The notes under the pieces are model-generated. The model did no database searches. It saw only the letters and a list, made by a program, of their open reading frames with translations, and was not told the origin of the DNA. This document shows, one piece after another, positions 24,848 through 46,399 of a stretch of 64,000 nt of DNA. Each line of letters starts with the position of its first letter. Positions within the stretch are counted from its first letter, which is position 1. The translations under genes and the position numbers were made by a program. The DNA comes from Pempheris klunzingeri (Eukaryota; Chordata; Actinopteri; Acropomatiformes; Pempheridae): positions 15,324,338 through 15,388,337 of the forward strand of contig NC_092028.1 of NCBI RefSeq assembly GCF_042242105.1, written 5' to 3'.

Positions 24848-25180
24848 CTTTACGGACTAATTCGGTGTATTGGCAGTAACGAACAGTCGGTGAAAAACTA
24901 ATGTTAAAAAAAAAAGTCGTCCTCCTTCCCCGCAGAGATGCGACAGGATGTAGACTCCACCCGACACTGAAAAACATAACGAGGACCAGATCCGCTGGTT
25001 CTGCGGTGCCAGCCCACAAGAACCATCCCACCAGCGTCCGGCCCGCTCTGATTGGACGAGCCACCGCAGAACGCCTCTCTGATTGGACGAGCCGTCACAG
25101 AACGCCTCTCTGATTGGACAGAACCGCAGCGCTCTCATCGCTTGTTGGTGGCAGGTCTGGGCTTCATGTCAGTGGAGTCC
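24848..25180 (-). promoter_or_regulatory. jpt1: JPT1 promoter with triple CCAAT tandem repeat
   Basis: The region upstream of the JPT1 start is GC-rich relative to its surroundings. It contains three inverted CCAAT boxes (ATTGG on plus) starting at 25051, 25082 and 25113, exactly 31 bp apart. Each lies in a nearly identical unit (CTCTGATTGGACGAGCC plus CAGAACGCCT). CCAAT boxes bind NF-Y, and a 31-bp spacing is close to three helical turns. The transcription start was not determined. Confidence 0.65.
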
Positions 25181-25431
25181 ACATCCCTGAGGGCTGTTCC
25201 CCCTCCTGATATCTCATCTATACACACAATGTGAGGGTTAAAGAAGAATGTGAGACAACTCTGACCTCCAGCTGGGACTACTCTTCAGTCTTAACAAAAA
25301 ATTGGGAAACAAACTCATCTGGATTTGTGCTTTGGCCATATAAATGTATTTCATGTGGGTCATATTTCTGCCAGAGCGATCACACTGGAAAGCCAGACGA
25401 AATTAGTGGAAGTTTGGAAAAAGACAATAGC

Positions 25432-25437
25432 TTTATT
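25432..25437 (-). terminator. sumo2: Candidate SUMO2 poly(A) signal
   Basis: AATAAA on the minus strand, about 675 nt past the SUMO2 stop codon and upstream of the JPT1 promoter repeats. It is the best-placed signal for the SUMO2 3' UTR. Confidence 0.5.
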
Positions 25438-26112
25438 TTAACAGGCATCTCAATAGACAGTACAGATGTTTATTTAACCAAAACATCTCTTCAGGCTTCC
25501 AAAAATTTGAAGCTTGGCCTAGTCCAACGATTAATCAAAACATTTTCCTACACATCCACTACTATAAAAATGTATAAAATCAAATATTTTTTTTCTAATG
25601 ATATCAGAACACAAATGTCGATCCAGCCCCATTCCCAAACTGGGGATGCTGTTCAATAAGTGATAGCCAGTCTTAAAATAGTACACTGTTAGAACAGATT
25701 TGCTGGACGCTGACCAAGCCTAGACCAACGACATTTGATTTGATCATTTGATCAGCAAGGTCAGTTTTATTCATTCTCGCTCTCTATCACCAGTTCCATC
25801 TGTCTGCAACCTTAGAAGAAGCCCTTCAAATTGGGAAGGGAAGTCCTTAACCTTTACCACAATACAACATGAACAAACAAAACCTGAATTCAGGGTGATT
25901 TGGATGTGGTTTTATGTACAAAAACAGAAAAGTAACAAGGGCAAGACTGAAAATACTATACAGCAGTTATGTGTAGCAGAGAAATGACAACTTCTTCTGC
26001 ATGGAATTCTGTTGAGACAAAAGAACGAGTTTGCAAAGAAGCAGCTGCTGTGTGTCACAGGCCCGGGAGGTTGGTTGTGTTAAGGAGGAAAACGGTGATG
26101 CATGTGGTTGAT

Positions 26113-30478
<4,366 letters not shown>

Positions 30479-31400
30479 GATCACTCTTTTGGCGCTTCTC
30501 TATGCTGCCACACAAAGAATACGAGTACGCGCACGTACTCGCTCCCGCATAAATTACTCCAACTGAACGTGCGCGGTCACGAGCCGGTGCGCGTCCACAG
30601 CGCCGAGCTCTGAATGGCCACAGGTAGTCACGTGGGTGAAAGCGCAGTCTGGGCATGGGCGGGAGAGTCCCCGTGCGCGTTAAAGAGACACTCGACAATA
30701 CATGAACGCGCACAGCGATATTTTCCTTTTAGTTCAGGCTTGAAGAGGTGGTTTATCCCACAACACACTTCAACACTGTGACTTTGTGCCTGCTGACCTC
30801 TCATCAGTGCTGCATGGTTCGATCATTATCATCAGGCTTTACATTACACATACTGTAAAGGCAATACTTGCACTTATTTCTTTGTTTTTAACCCTCTAAA
30901 TCCTAGCGGCCATCTTGTTTTTCTGTCTGGTGATGAAGATGTAGTAAAACTAGCTTAAATGAATAATTTTACATTGAAAGAAGGTGTGTATTTGAAGAAG
31001 TCATATCAAAACACCGACTCTAGACAGATTCCTGTGGAAATATGTGAATGCTTTGAACAGAAAAATATTTTTATACATAACTGCATCCATCTCCTACGTG
31101 AACGTGGTTCCCTGGCACTTAAGAGTTATTAATGATATGAGTTTAAGTATTCAACAACTATGCATTTTAACTTTCTATCTGTATTTCGGGACAAAACCAC
31201 ATCAGAGTCAAACACAGCAGATGGAAAAACAGGCAGGAGGAAGGGCAGCCCTGTCCTGACGTCATCACCTATGCGCCGTAAGGGCTTTCGAATGAATGAG
31301 GCGCGTAAGCAGCATTGCACCTGTAGTCCAAAGCGTGAATGGTTAACAGCGGAATAGTTAGTTATATTGGATTTTGCTGTATTGATAACACTGTTCCTCG
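30479..31400. promoter_or_regulatory. SUMO2/NUP85 divergent promoter region
   Basis: The interval between the start codons of SUMO2 (minus) and NUP85 (plus) is CpG-rich near SUMO2. It contains a CACGTG E-box at 30629-30634, a GC box GGGCGGG at 30657-30663, and a palindromic CRE TGACGTCA at 31257-31264, about 140 bp before the NUP85 ATG. At 922 bp it may be one bidirectional promoter or two adjacent cores. Binding is inferred from motif matches only. Confidence 0.6.
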
Positions 31401-38388
<6,988 letters not shown>

Positions 38389-38472
38389 ATGGTTACATTT
38401 AAAACAAAGCTTCTCTTTTGCATTTTTTTTGTACTGTACATAAAATTCATGTAATCAAATGTGATCTTTAAT

Positions 38473-38564
38473 AATAAAACAGTTTTCATGATGTCGTAAT
38501 CCCGTCTTTGAAAAGCTAAAAATAACCTCAGACTATCACACCTCCATTGAAATAAATATTTATT
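38473..38564. terminator. Abutting NUP85 and GGA3 3' ends
   Basis: The NUP85 poly(A) signal AATAAA is at 38473-38478 on plus, 85 nt after its stop. On minus, AATAAA at 38559-38564 would end GGA3, giving that gene a roughly 1.4-kb 3' UTR. The two cleavage sites would be only about 40-50 bp apart. A second plus-strand AATAAA at 38551-38556 could make the transcripts overlap. Confidence 0.6.
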
Positions 38565-38579
38565 TTTTTCATGCAGCGA

Positions 38580-39933
38580 ACACATGGCACATCATACAGT
38601 ATGTACAGAGCTAAAACTCTCCCAAAATCTACATGTCACATGTTCACATAACTTGTCATACAACATACGATAGATACATTACACACTATGTACAGTACAC
38701 GCACACTTCAGCTCATCCCACATCACAATGACTTTAGGACTACCAGAGAAGGGACCCAAGGGAGGATCGGGTGGGCTGATGTTTGAAACTTTACTCACAA
38801 GCACAGTTTCACTTTATCCCACCGCTGCACACTGCAGTTATCTGCCTGGTGACGGATTTCCCTTTTAAAGTTACCAAATTTAAAGTCCGATTTTCAGTTC
38901 ACATTTTCTGGGGTCAGTGATGCACTGAAATAGTATAACAGAAAATAAATGACAAAAAAAATACCCCCAATACTGACACTGGTAGAGAAGTAAACATCTT
39001 TAGATACAGAAGAGAAATATCTTTAATGCTAAAATCAGGACTGAAATGCTGAAAATCTGAGCAAACCACATTTCCTTTAGTTTCAAAAGAAAAAAAAACT
39101 AATCACACAAAACCAGATTTGACTCAAGTCATAACGGCATATTCAAAAATGATTCAAAAATCCAAAGTGCAGCTGGTTGCCTTGACAACACAAAATTCAA
39201 CAATGTTGGTCCACTAATCTAAAACAGAGCTAAATTAGCTAATATAATCCTTTCATTCAGAAATAACCATTTAACACACTGTCAATGTACTCCGGCAGCA
39301 ATAACTATGTTTCAGTACTTATTAACAGATTATTTTCCAGTTTAAATCCATCCTAAAACATCCACTACTGGAGAATTTCAAATTTCTGGACATATTCAAG
39401 TACATGTTCCGTGGGCTACGAAAGTGTTAAACCAGAGGAATAAATAAAAGCACAACTGTTGTCTCTTAGGCTCTGTTAACTTAGAGGTTCATTTCTTTTA
39501 AAGGACTTTGTTGTGCTGCAGTGCATCCTGCAAGTCTGCGGCTGAGCTCTAGCGCGTTCATTATTTCAGTACATTCAAACCTGCGATGTTTATCTTGGGG
39601 AAAATCCATTAAAATATTTATCTCTCTACCATCAACCTGTAAACACCACCGCTGCCTTTCTTGCCAGTGTATATCTTTAGTTTGTTAGCCATCTGCAGAA
39701 AAGTATACAAGCACTGTTTAAATAAAACTTCAGTGTAGTGCTGTTAGTTTCTTGCTGCCAGTAATAACCATGGACAAAAATGAACCGTAAGGAATGTAAA
39801 GCTGAAAGTTGGAGTGCAGCTGAATTTCCCCACCTTCCTCTTCTTTCTCTCTGGGATGAATGTGAAAACACACACCCCTTCATGGAGTTCGAACCGGTCT
39901 GTCCCTGCTGAGTGTTCGCAGACATGCACGCTG
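38580..39933 (-). other. gga3: Presumed GGA3 3' UTR
   Basis: There is no open frame of note between the GGA3 stop codon and the candidate poly(A) signal at 38559-38564. AT-rich sequence fits a long 3' UTR. Its extent is inferred from the signal position only. Confidence 0.5.
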
Positions 39934-40844
39934 CTATAGATGACCCCATGTCTCCTGTGGGGGGAAGTGATCGACCTCTCCAACCTCATTGCACAGACGG
40001 TCTCCTAGCGTGAAAGCCAGCTTGTAGCGCAGACGTACCTTCTCCTGTGAAGACGCGGTCATAGATCTTAAAACATTATCAGCGTCTACCCACGGCTCGT
40101 CTCCACCCGAAAACTATGACAGAACATCGTGCGGTTCAGAAATTCTTTGTGGTTTGTGCGTTTATGTTTTGAGTGATGCTATGTCGCCTTACCTTTGCTG
40201 GATTGGCCAACAACATGATCTGGGTAATGGAGGCTGGAGGTAGGATAGGGTTAAATGGCGCCAGATCGGTTCCTGATGGAGGCTGCAGCTTCACCTTCAT
40301 TGACTGGCGGAGGATGAAAGGAAGAGTCAGTGCTGTATTTTAAAGGATAAATTCACATTTTTTCAAGTCTATCTTCGTGTTTTCACGGATAGCGTTTCCT
40401 TGCTGAGGGTGGAATCCCAGTTGGAACTTGAACCTGGGGCACCTTAAGCCCCTAGAGCACCCCACTCTGCTACTATTAAAAATCAATTAGACGCTTGCAG
40501 CTTGTCCAGAATGCTGCAGCACATCACAGCGTTTCTTAAATCTCTCCACAGGCTTCCAGTGTGCCAAAAGATAGATTTGAAAAAGCTGTTACTTGCTGAT
40601 AAAGCATTAAATGATCTTGGACCCAAATACATTTCTGATTTACTTGTACAGTATGAGGCATCTTGGCCTCTCAGGTCATCTGGTCAGCGTTCCCAGGATC
40701 AAAACTTTCTGATAAATGAGCTACATAACTTTCTTTTAATCTGTAACTATTTATCCGCATGCTTTCATTGGTCTTTTAAATGCAGCTTCCCTTAAGTTTT
40801 AACTATTCATTTACTTTCCTTTTACATGCAATTTTAATGTTGAG

Positions 40845-40892
<48 letters not shown>

Positions 40893-41701
40893 GCTGTGAT
40901 GTGCTGCACCTTCTGGCTGCAGCATTCTGGACAAGCTACAAGCGTCTAATTGATTTTTCTGGACTGTATTCAGTTAAAACATGTTTAAAAAAAAGATTAT
41001 GCAAACACATCAGTGCATGAGCTGTAACGGAAAATGGTGTGGGAAAAGTTGTATATAGGACCAAGTCAAGCTGATCCTTGTATGGTTGTTGTCCATGTTA
41101 AATAAGGACATAAAAAAAAGGAGGCAGGGATAGGAACTAAGGAGCACATGTAGTATATCTACCTTGGGGACAGCAGCTTGCAGTACCACATTATGAACAG
41201 GCAGGGGTGCCGTATTAAGCATGGACACCACCATTACTAACACGTCAGGTCTGCCGGGGGGGCAGTCAGATGCAAAGTTGAGGAGCATGCGAACACCATC
41301 CTTATCGTAGGCCGTGACAGGCAGCACTTTACCTGAGGACAGACGAGGCACAGCCAATCAGGAGCAGGCAAACATGAGCTATTCAAAGGGGCTACATCTA
41401 GCTATGCATTTTTTGATATCATTTGCCATTAACCGGTCAAGCCCATCATTCCTCTCTCCTGTCCTTACTCGGTCTGATGGCCTCCAGAGGGACGTGCACA
41501 TTGCTCAGGGAGATGTCTGTGGCTCTGGCGGGGCTGCCCTGGAGGGGAGGGTGGCAGGGGGACAGAGAGCGGAAGAGCGGGCTGCCGGGGGCTGAGCCCA
41601 GGCTCTGGGCCTTGGCATGGGACAGAGCAGGAGAGCCGGGCATTGTACTCTGGAGAAGAGAGGGTGAGGAAGGAGGGCCCTGCACAGGCACGAGGGGGGT
41701 A

Positions 41702-41736
<35 letters not shown>

Positions 41737-44700
41737 GGGCATCGCAAAGCTGCTTCCTCTGGCAGTCATCTGGCTGGACAAACTGAAAATAACACTTGAT
41801 GGATCGCTATGGGATCTTAAAAAGGTCACTCAAGTAAACTATGTACTCAAAATAGATCAGACCTGTCAAAGTGCCAACGAATAATCAAGAGAACATGCTA
41901 TGGAAATATACTGTATTTGCTATTATTTAGGCAGCACTGATTTGATGTAGACCACTCTGTACCTTTTGTGATCTGAAAAGCTCATCATGGCCAGGTCTTG
42001 CAGGTTCTGAAGACAGTGTGTGGCAGCAGCTGGTTCAGCTGGGGGCACCGCTGGACCTGAACAAGATAAACTGCCAAACATATCCACACTTGAAGCTGGA
42101 GCCTGCAGAGGAGATGTAGGGATGAGTTAACTAACCCTCTCCCATTACTCATTGACAAACAAGCTGGGGTTTGGTTGAAGTGTCACGCAGGCTATTTTAG
42201 ATGTACCTGCAAGGACGTCCACTGATTGGACAACTCATTCAACTTTGGTTTTGATTGGCTGCTCAGAGAAGTAGGGGGGTCATTCAGTCCTGAAAGAAGG
42301 TGCATTTGTATTGTCAAAAAAAATCTGTTATGTATTTGAAGATTCTTTGTTTAGCTGGGAGCCCAGGTTTTTCTATTCAGCACTGTCACAACTCACACCA
42401 GAGAAAATGCTACATTAAAGCAACGGTTTGACATTTTGAGAAATATGTTTATTCTTCTGGGGATCAGTTAGATGAGAGGGTTGATACCGCTGTCATATCT
42501 GTCCACTAAATATAAGGCAACAGGTCGGAGATGGTTAGCTTAGCTTAGGCTAAATACTGGAGGGAAGCAGCTCGCCCGGCTTTCTCTGACCTACCAGCAC
42601 CTTTAATGCTCACTAATAAACAAATTAGGTCTTGTTTGTTTAATCCATACAAAAAAAATGGAGTGTAAAAACCACAATTTACTGTTTTGCAGGAGTTTAT
42701 ATGCCAGATTACATATTTCTTGTTGCCAGGCAACCAGTGGTGACTCCAGGAATACATATCCAGCAAATAACGTGTTTATTAGGGAGCTTTAAAAAGGTGC
42801 TGGTGGATGGATTTTGATTTCTATTGAACAAAGCGTATTTCCCAAAATGTCAGATTGGTCCTTTAACTCGATAAGCGACAGTGGGGATGTAATACCAAGA
42901 GACAGCAGCTCATCATCAAGGAGAGAGAGTGCAGCCGAGGCCTTGTCGAGGGGCGGGTGACTCGGGCTGCTGTTCTGACTGCCATGGGATCCGGCCAGGC
43001 GTTTGGGAGGAGGAGGCAGGACAGGGATGGGAGACGCCGTGAGGTTGGTGGAGACAGGATGTGAGAACTGGGACGAAGGGGCAGCAGGTTGAGGGGGGCT
43101 CGGAGTGTCAAGGCCAGCGAGGTCGATCAATGTGTCTGTGGTGTCTGTTGAAAGACAAAGAGAGAAGGATTGATCGCTGCGGCTGAATTAATTACACATT
43201 GGCAGGATATGTGGAGCATGATGCAGTTGCGTAAAAAAGCATGATGATAAAACGCCTCTCACCACTCTCACTGTGACCAGCTGTAGATCGAGTCTCTTCA
43301 CTGTCACCGTTGATGGGCTGCCCCTCAACGATCTTCTTATAAGAGTTGATGACCCTGGAGAGGTCATCGCTGGCCTGCAGGATGTCACCTGAGGGGTCAA
43401 AGGTCAGAGGTTACAGATTCTACACAATGAAAGGATCAAAATGTGAGAACATTCAGGGCATCTTCCCAGAAAGTAAATATCAAGCTAAGCAAACCTAAAC
43501 TGGTGTCATTGTCCTCTGTCTCAGTGGCCATTTTGAAAGCCGCACGCCTCAGCTTGTCACACCGCTCATAGAGTTCCTGAGAAGAAATACAAAGGAAGTT
43601 CTGTTCAGTCTAAATGCAGCTGTGTGTTGTCGGCATTTCAGCAATTAATTATGCCAGTTTAATGAATTCGATATCACAATGCAAACATGTACAAAAATAA
43701 ATAAAAACACTGGATCAGAGCAATATTCCATATTCTGTCAAACACTATAGATGTTATAATATCTATTTAATAAACTGTAACATTTTACAGGGTTACGATC
43801 TGAAATAAGTGTTTATCATTCCACTGCCTTTGATTGCAAATTACACTGAATAAAAATGACTTGTGTGCCAGCTGAACTTCACCCTGGAAGTCATTCTGGA
43901 TTAGAGTTAGAGCTCAGTGGTTCATTCAGACAGGCCCAGCGTCCATATGAGACATTAGACTTGTACAAGAAGAGGAAATTAATGTGCCAATCAGCTTCAG
44001 AAATGACGAGACAATACTATTTTTACTGCATTAACATTGTTTTACTGTTGCAACATGTATTTCAACATATAATGTATCATATTGCCGACAGGTGAACTGG
44101 GTTGATATAAAGAACTGATTAAAGTTTACCGCCTTATTTGTGTGTGTGTGTACAGACACACACCTTAATGATCTCCCGGTCGGAGTCAGTGGAGCTGTCT
44201 CTATTGTAGTGGGACAGCATCTCCGTCAGCAGCTTCACATTGATGTCCACCTCCTCCAGCGTGTGTGCACGCTTTGTAACCTTCTGCACTCGGGCCTCAT
44301 CCTGAGCAGAAACAGCAAGACTGACAATGAACTCTACACTTCACGTAAACACAGTCGTCGCGTCATGATAGAAAAATGTTGAAGTAACATCAATCACCAA
44401 ATTAAAAAGACACACAGAACATTTGTGGGTACATTTGAAATGAATATGATGGCTGTGTTAAATATGATACAGTACTGACTTGTCTTACCTCTTTCACCAT
44501 GTTTTTGATTAATCTGTTGGCTTCCTGGAGATCCTCGGGATTTTTACTCCGCAGAAGCTCAGCAAGCAGCTAAACACACACTTAAACATCAGTTTGCTTT
44601 TGTAACAGTAGAAATGCATCATTTACTAATAAATGGCCAGCTCATGTTTCACTTAGAAGAAATTATTCTGCTTCACCTTGGATGGTGATGGCTATGTACT

Positions 44701-46164
44701 TCATAAAGAACAATACGTTAGTCGTTTATAGAGGAATAAATCACAACATTACAGAGCAGATTCTGTTTCCGCTCACCTTGCCCATGTCCTCGTTGTCAAA
44801 CACAGGATGTTTAGGTCTTGTCGGAGGAGAGGGAATCAGAGTCCTGTCCAGCGGTAACTCCGGGTCACATGTCACGAGCCCTGGCGAAGAGCGTGAGGAC
44901 TGGATTAATAAGCTTTCTTGGATGCAGGTGTCTTTCATATGCAATTATGTCAATCATCTCAACACACCCTGTCTTCTCAGCGTCTGGTAGGCTTCACTGA
45001 TCTTGGCTTCATCTGGAAAAGCCACTGTCCAGCTGTACAGCATCTCTACAATCTTCATCTTCACCTTCTCAGGTGCACTGTTACCCATGTACTGCAAACA
45101 AGAGGTGATTCAAAAGAAGCTGGAAGACAGGACGTACAGGCAGCATACTTTTCATTTGCTTGAATTAAAAAAAACCTATTTGTGGACTGCTCACCTTTGG
45201 AGACACAACTTTAATCAGCTCATTTAAAAATCGGAATTTTCCAACTTCATTATGAAACCTTCTCCCGCAGTTCTTCATACATGCCTCCAATACCTGGACA
45301 CAATATCGTTAAGATTAAGCCGAGGTGTTGAGAGAAAAAGGGTGCTTGTTGATATTCGGGCGTAGCATTTCTTACTGTCAGAGCCTGAAGAGCTTCCCAT
45401 TCTTGCGGTGAGTGGATTTTGTGGACGAGCAGAGTTACAGCTATCTGAGGACTGCAAGGAGAAATTTCGGGGTTTTCAAAAGCAGTGAAAACATTTTCAA
45501 AAACATAGCTTGTGAATATATCAGACATACCCTTCAAGTTCCTTGTTGATTTGATCACAGAAGCCTATGATGTACTCCCAGTCCTCTTGTCGGTTTGTTG
45601 GATGGGTGGCTTTATCTGTTACAGAAAGACATTTACACCAACTCAGCTGGATCTTTGAGGAGCTTTACGCTGTGCAATGCACATCTGAATGCACCTCACA
45701 CCCTGCTGAGAATATGCTTCCCCGTGTCTTGTGATCAACATAACAATGCAGTGATTGTTGTCACTCTTCCTGTGTGAGATTCCTGATGCAGTGTTCATTA
45801 TGTTGTCATTCATCATTCAGACGAACCTGTTGATTGCTGCGAGTATTGAGCTGTAACAGAGGGACAACTACACGCAGAGCTTCAACAATCACTGCACACC
45901 CTGAGCTGTCAGTGGTAAATGTGACCCAGCCAGTGTTTATTAAAGCTCTCCACCCATCCTGCTAATGATGCAGACTGTGGACTGATAACCAGGACCCTAT
46001 GCTAGCTGCCAGTCAGCCCGCGAGCAGCTTTCCTACCGACGGATTTACCGCCCTGCCACCCGGAGCAACGTATCTAGCTAATTACACAAATTATTTAATT
46101 CATAAAACGGGATTAATCACTCACTGAGCCAAGATTCAAGCGACTCCCCTTCCTGGTACGCCAT
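39934..46164 (-). CDS. gga3: ADP-ribosylation factor-binding protein GGA3
   Basis: Seventeen in-phase exons give 710 aa (human 723): 46125-46164, 45531-45615, 45376-45451, 45195-45293, 44968-45091, 44777-44880, 44489-44569, 44164-44301, 43495-43576, 43263-43388, 42896-43144, 42207-42289, 41963-42102, 41469-41782, 41163-41332, 40193-40303, 39934-40044. The product is a monomeric clathrin adaptor sorting acidic-dileucine cargo between trans-Golgi and endosomes. Domains in order: VHS (HPTNRQEDWEYIIGFCDQI to AYQTLRRQG), linker RTLIPSPP, GAT (RSKNPEDLQEANRLIK, then NVKLLTEMLSHY), a proline/serine hinge, and the gamma-ear (LPVTAYDKDGVR, PPGRPDVLVMVVSMLNTAP to QETWGHL). The hinge carries SLLDDELLSLG, containing a DxxLL-type internal motif and clathrin-box-like residues. 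It also carries an 11-alanine run (41702-41734). The family assignment and exon phases leave little doubt; GGA1/2 are excluded by synteny and the hinge. Confidence 0.97.
40385..40470 (-). repeat. Possible tRNA-derived SINE head
   Basis: On the minus strand GTAGCAGAGTGGGGTGCTCT resembles a tRNA 5' half, and GGTTCAAGTTCC about 40 nt later resembles a B box. There is no matching acceptor stem. It lies in GGA3 intron 15, beside the LINE relic. Confidence 0.3.
40476..40970 (+). repeat. LINE relic inside an inverted repeat
   Basis: On plus, 40502-40680 encodes a decayed piece of the reverse-transcriptase C-terminal region of an L2/CR1-type fish LINE (FLKSLHRLPVCQKIDLKKLL, DKALNDLGPKYISDLLVQYE, LRSSGQRS). 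The left edge (40478-40530, from AAAATCAATTAGACGCTTG through GCTTGTCCAGAATGCTGCAG to CACATCACAGCGT) reappears inverted at about 40890-40963, with a small insertion. A (GA)n tract at about 40852-40889 lies between. It sits in GGA3 intron 15, antisense to the gene. Confidence 0.8.
41702..41734 (-). repeat. gga3: Coding trinucleotide repeat (11 Ala in GGA3)
   Basis: Eleven plus-strand GCT units are read on the minus strand as ten GCA plus one GCT alanine codon, between MPT and TPLVPV in the GGA3 hinge. The other frames would give polyglutamine or polyserine but are not the gene's frame. Confidence 0.95.
42420..42830 (+). repeat. Fish interspersed repeat with inverted arms (GGA3 intron 11)
   Basis: I recognise a very frequent fish repeat (GACATTTTGAGAAATATG, GTTAGCTTAGCTTAGGC, TTGTTTGTTTAATCC, GTTGCCAGGCAACC). 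Its segment at about 42594-42624 (ACCAGCACCTTTAATGCTC) recurs inverted at about 42776-42809. The arms are about 30 bp flanking about 150 bp, which suggests a fold-back non-autonomous DNA element. A related copy in the opposite orientation lies at 61230-61412. Confidence 0.65.
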
Positions 46165-46399
46165 AGCACTAAAAACATCGCGCGATATTACCAGCTTGTA
46201 CGCGAGAGTACAAAATTAATTAAAAAAATTATATTGGGAAAAAATACACACACACACAGCATTGTCTGTTATAAAAGATTATTGTTTTGGTATTTCAGTA
46301 TTGCAATTAAAATCGTAAATGAAGCACCAATTTTGATTTTTCATCAGGAGATCTGAGAGGTACTAACCTGGGGTCCTAACTGATACACGCGCTTTCAAG
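46165..46399. promoter_or_regulatory. GGA3/MRPS7 bidirectional promoter
   Basis: Only 235 bp separate the start codons of GGA3 (minus) and MRPS7 (plus), so both 5' UTRs and cores must share this interval. It is unexpectedly AT-rich, with a GCGCG-containing edge near GGA3. ATTGG (an inverted CCAAT) occurs at about 46234 and CCAAT at about 46328. No TATA box was assigned. Confidence 0.7.

Noticed and set aside
25041-25120. Short regularly spaced repeats resembling a CRISPR array
   Set aside because: The units are contiguous tandem repeats of 31 bp with no unique spacers, in a vertebrate promoter.
41505-41747. Minus-strand frame with a polyglutamine run
   Set aside because: This is the GGA3 exon 14 trinucleotide repeat read in the wrong frame; the in-frame product is polyalanine.
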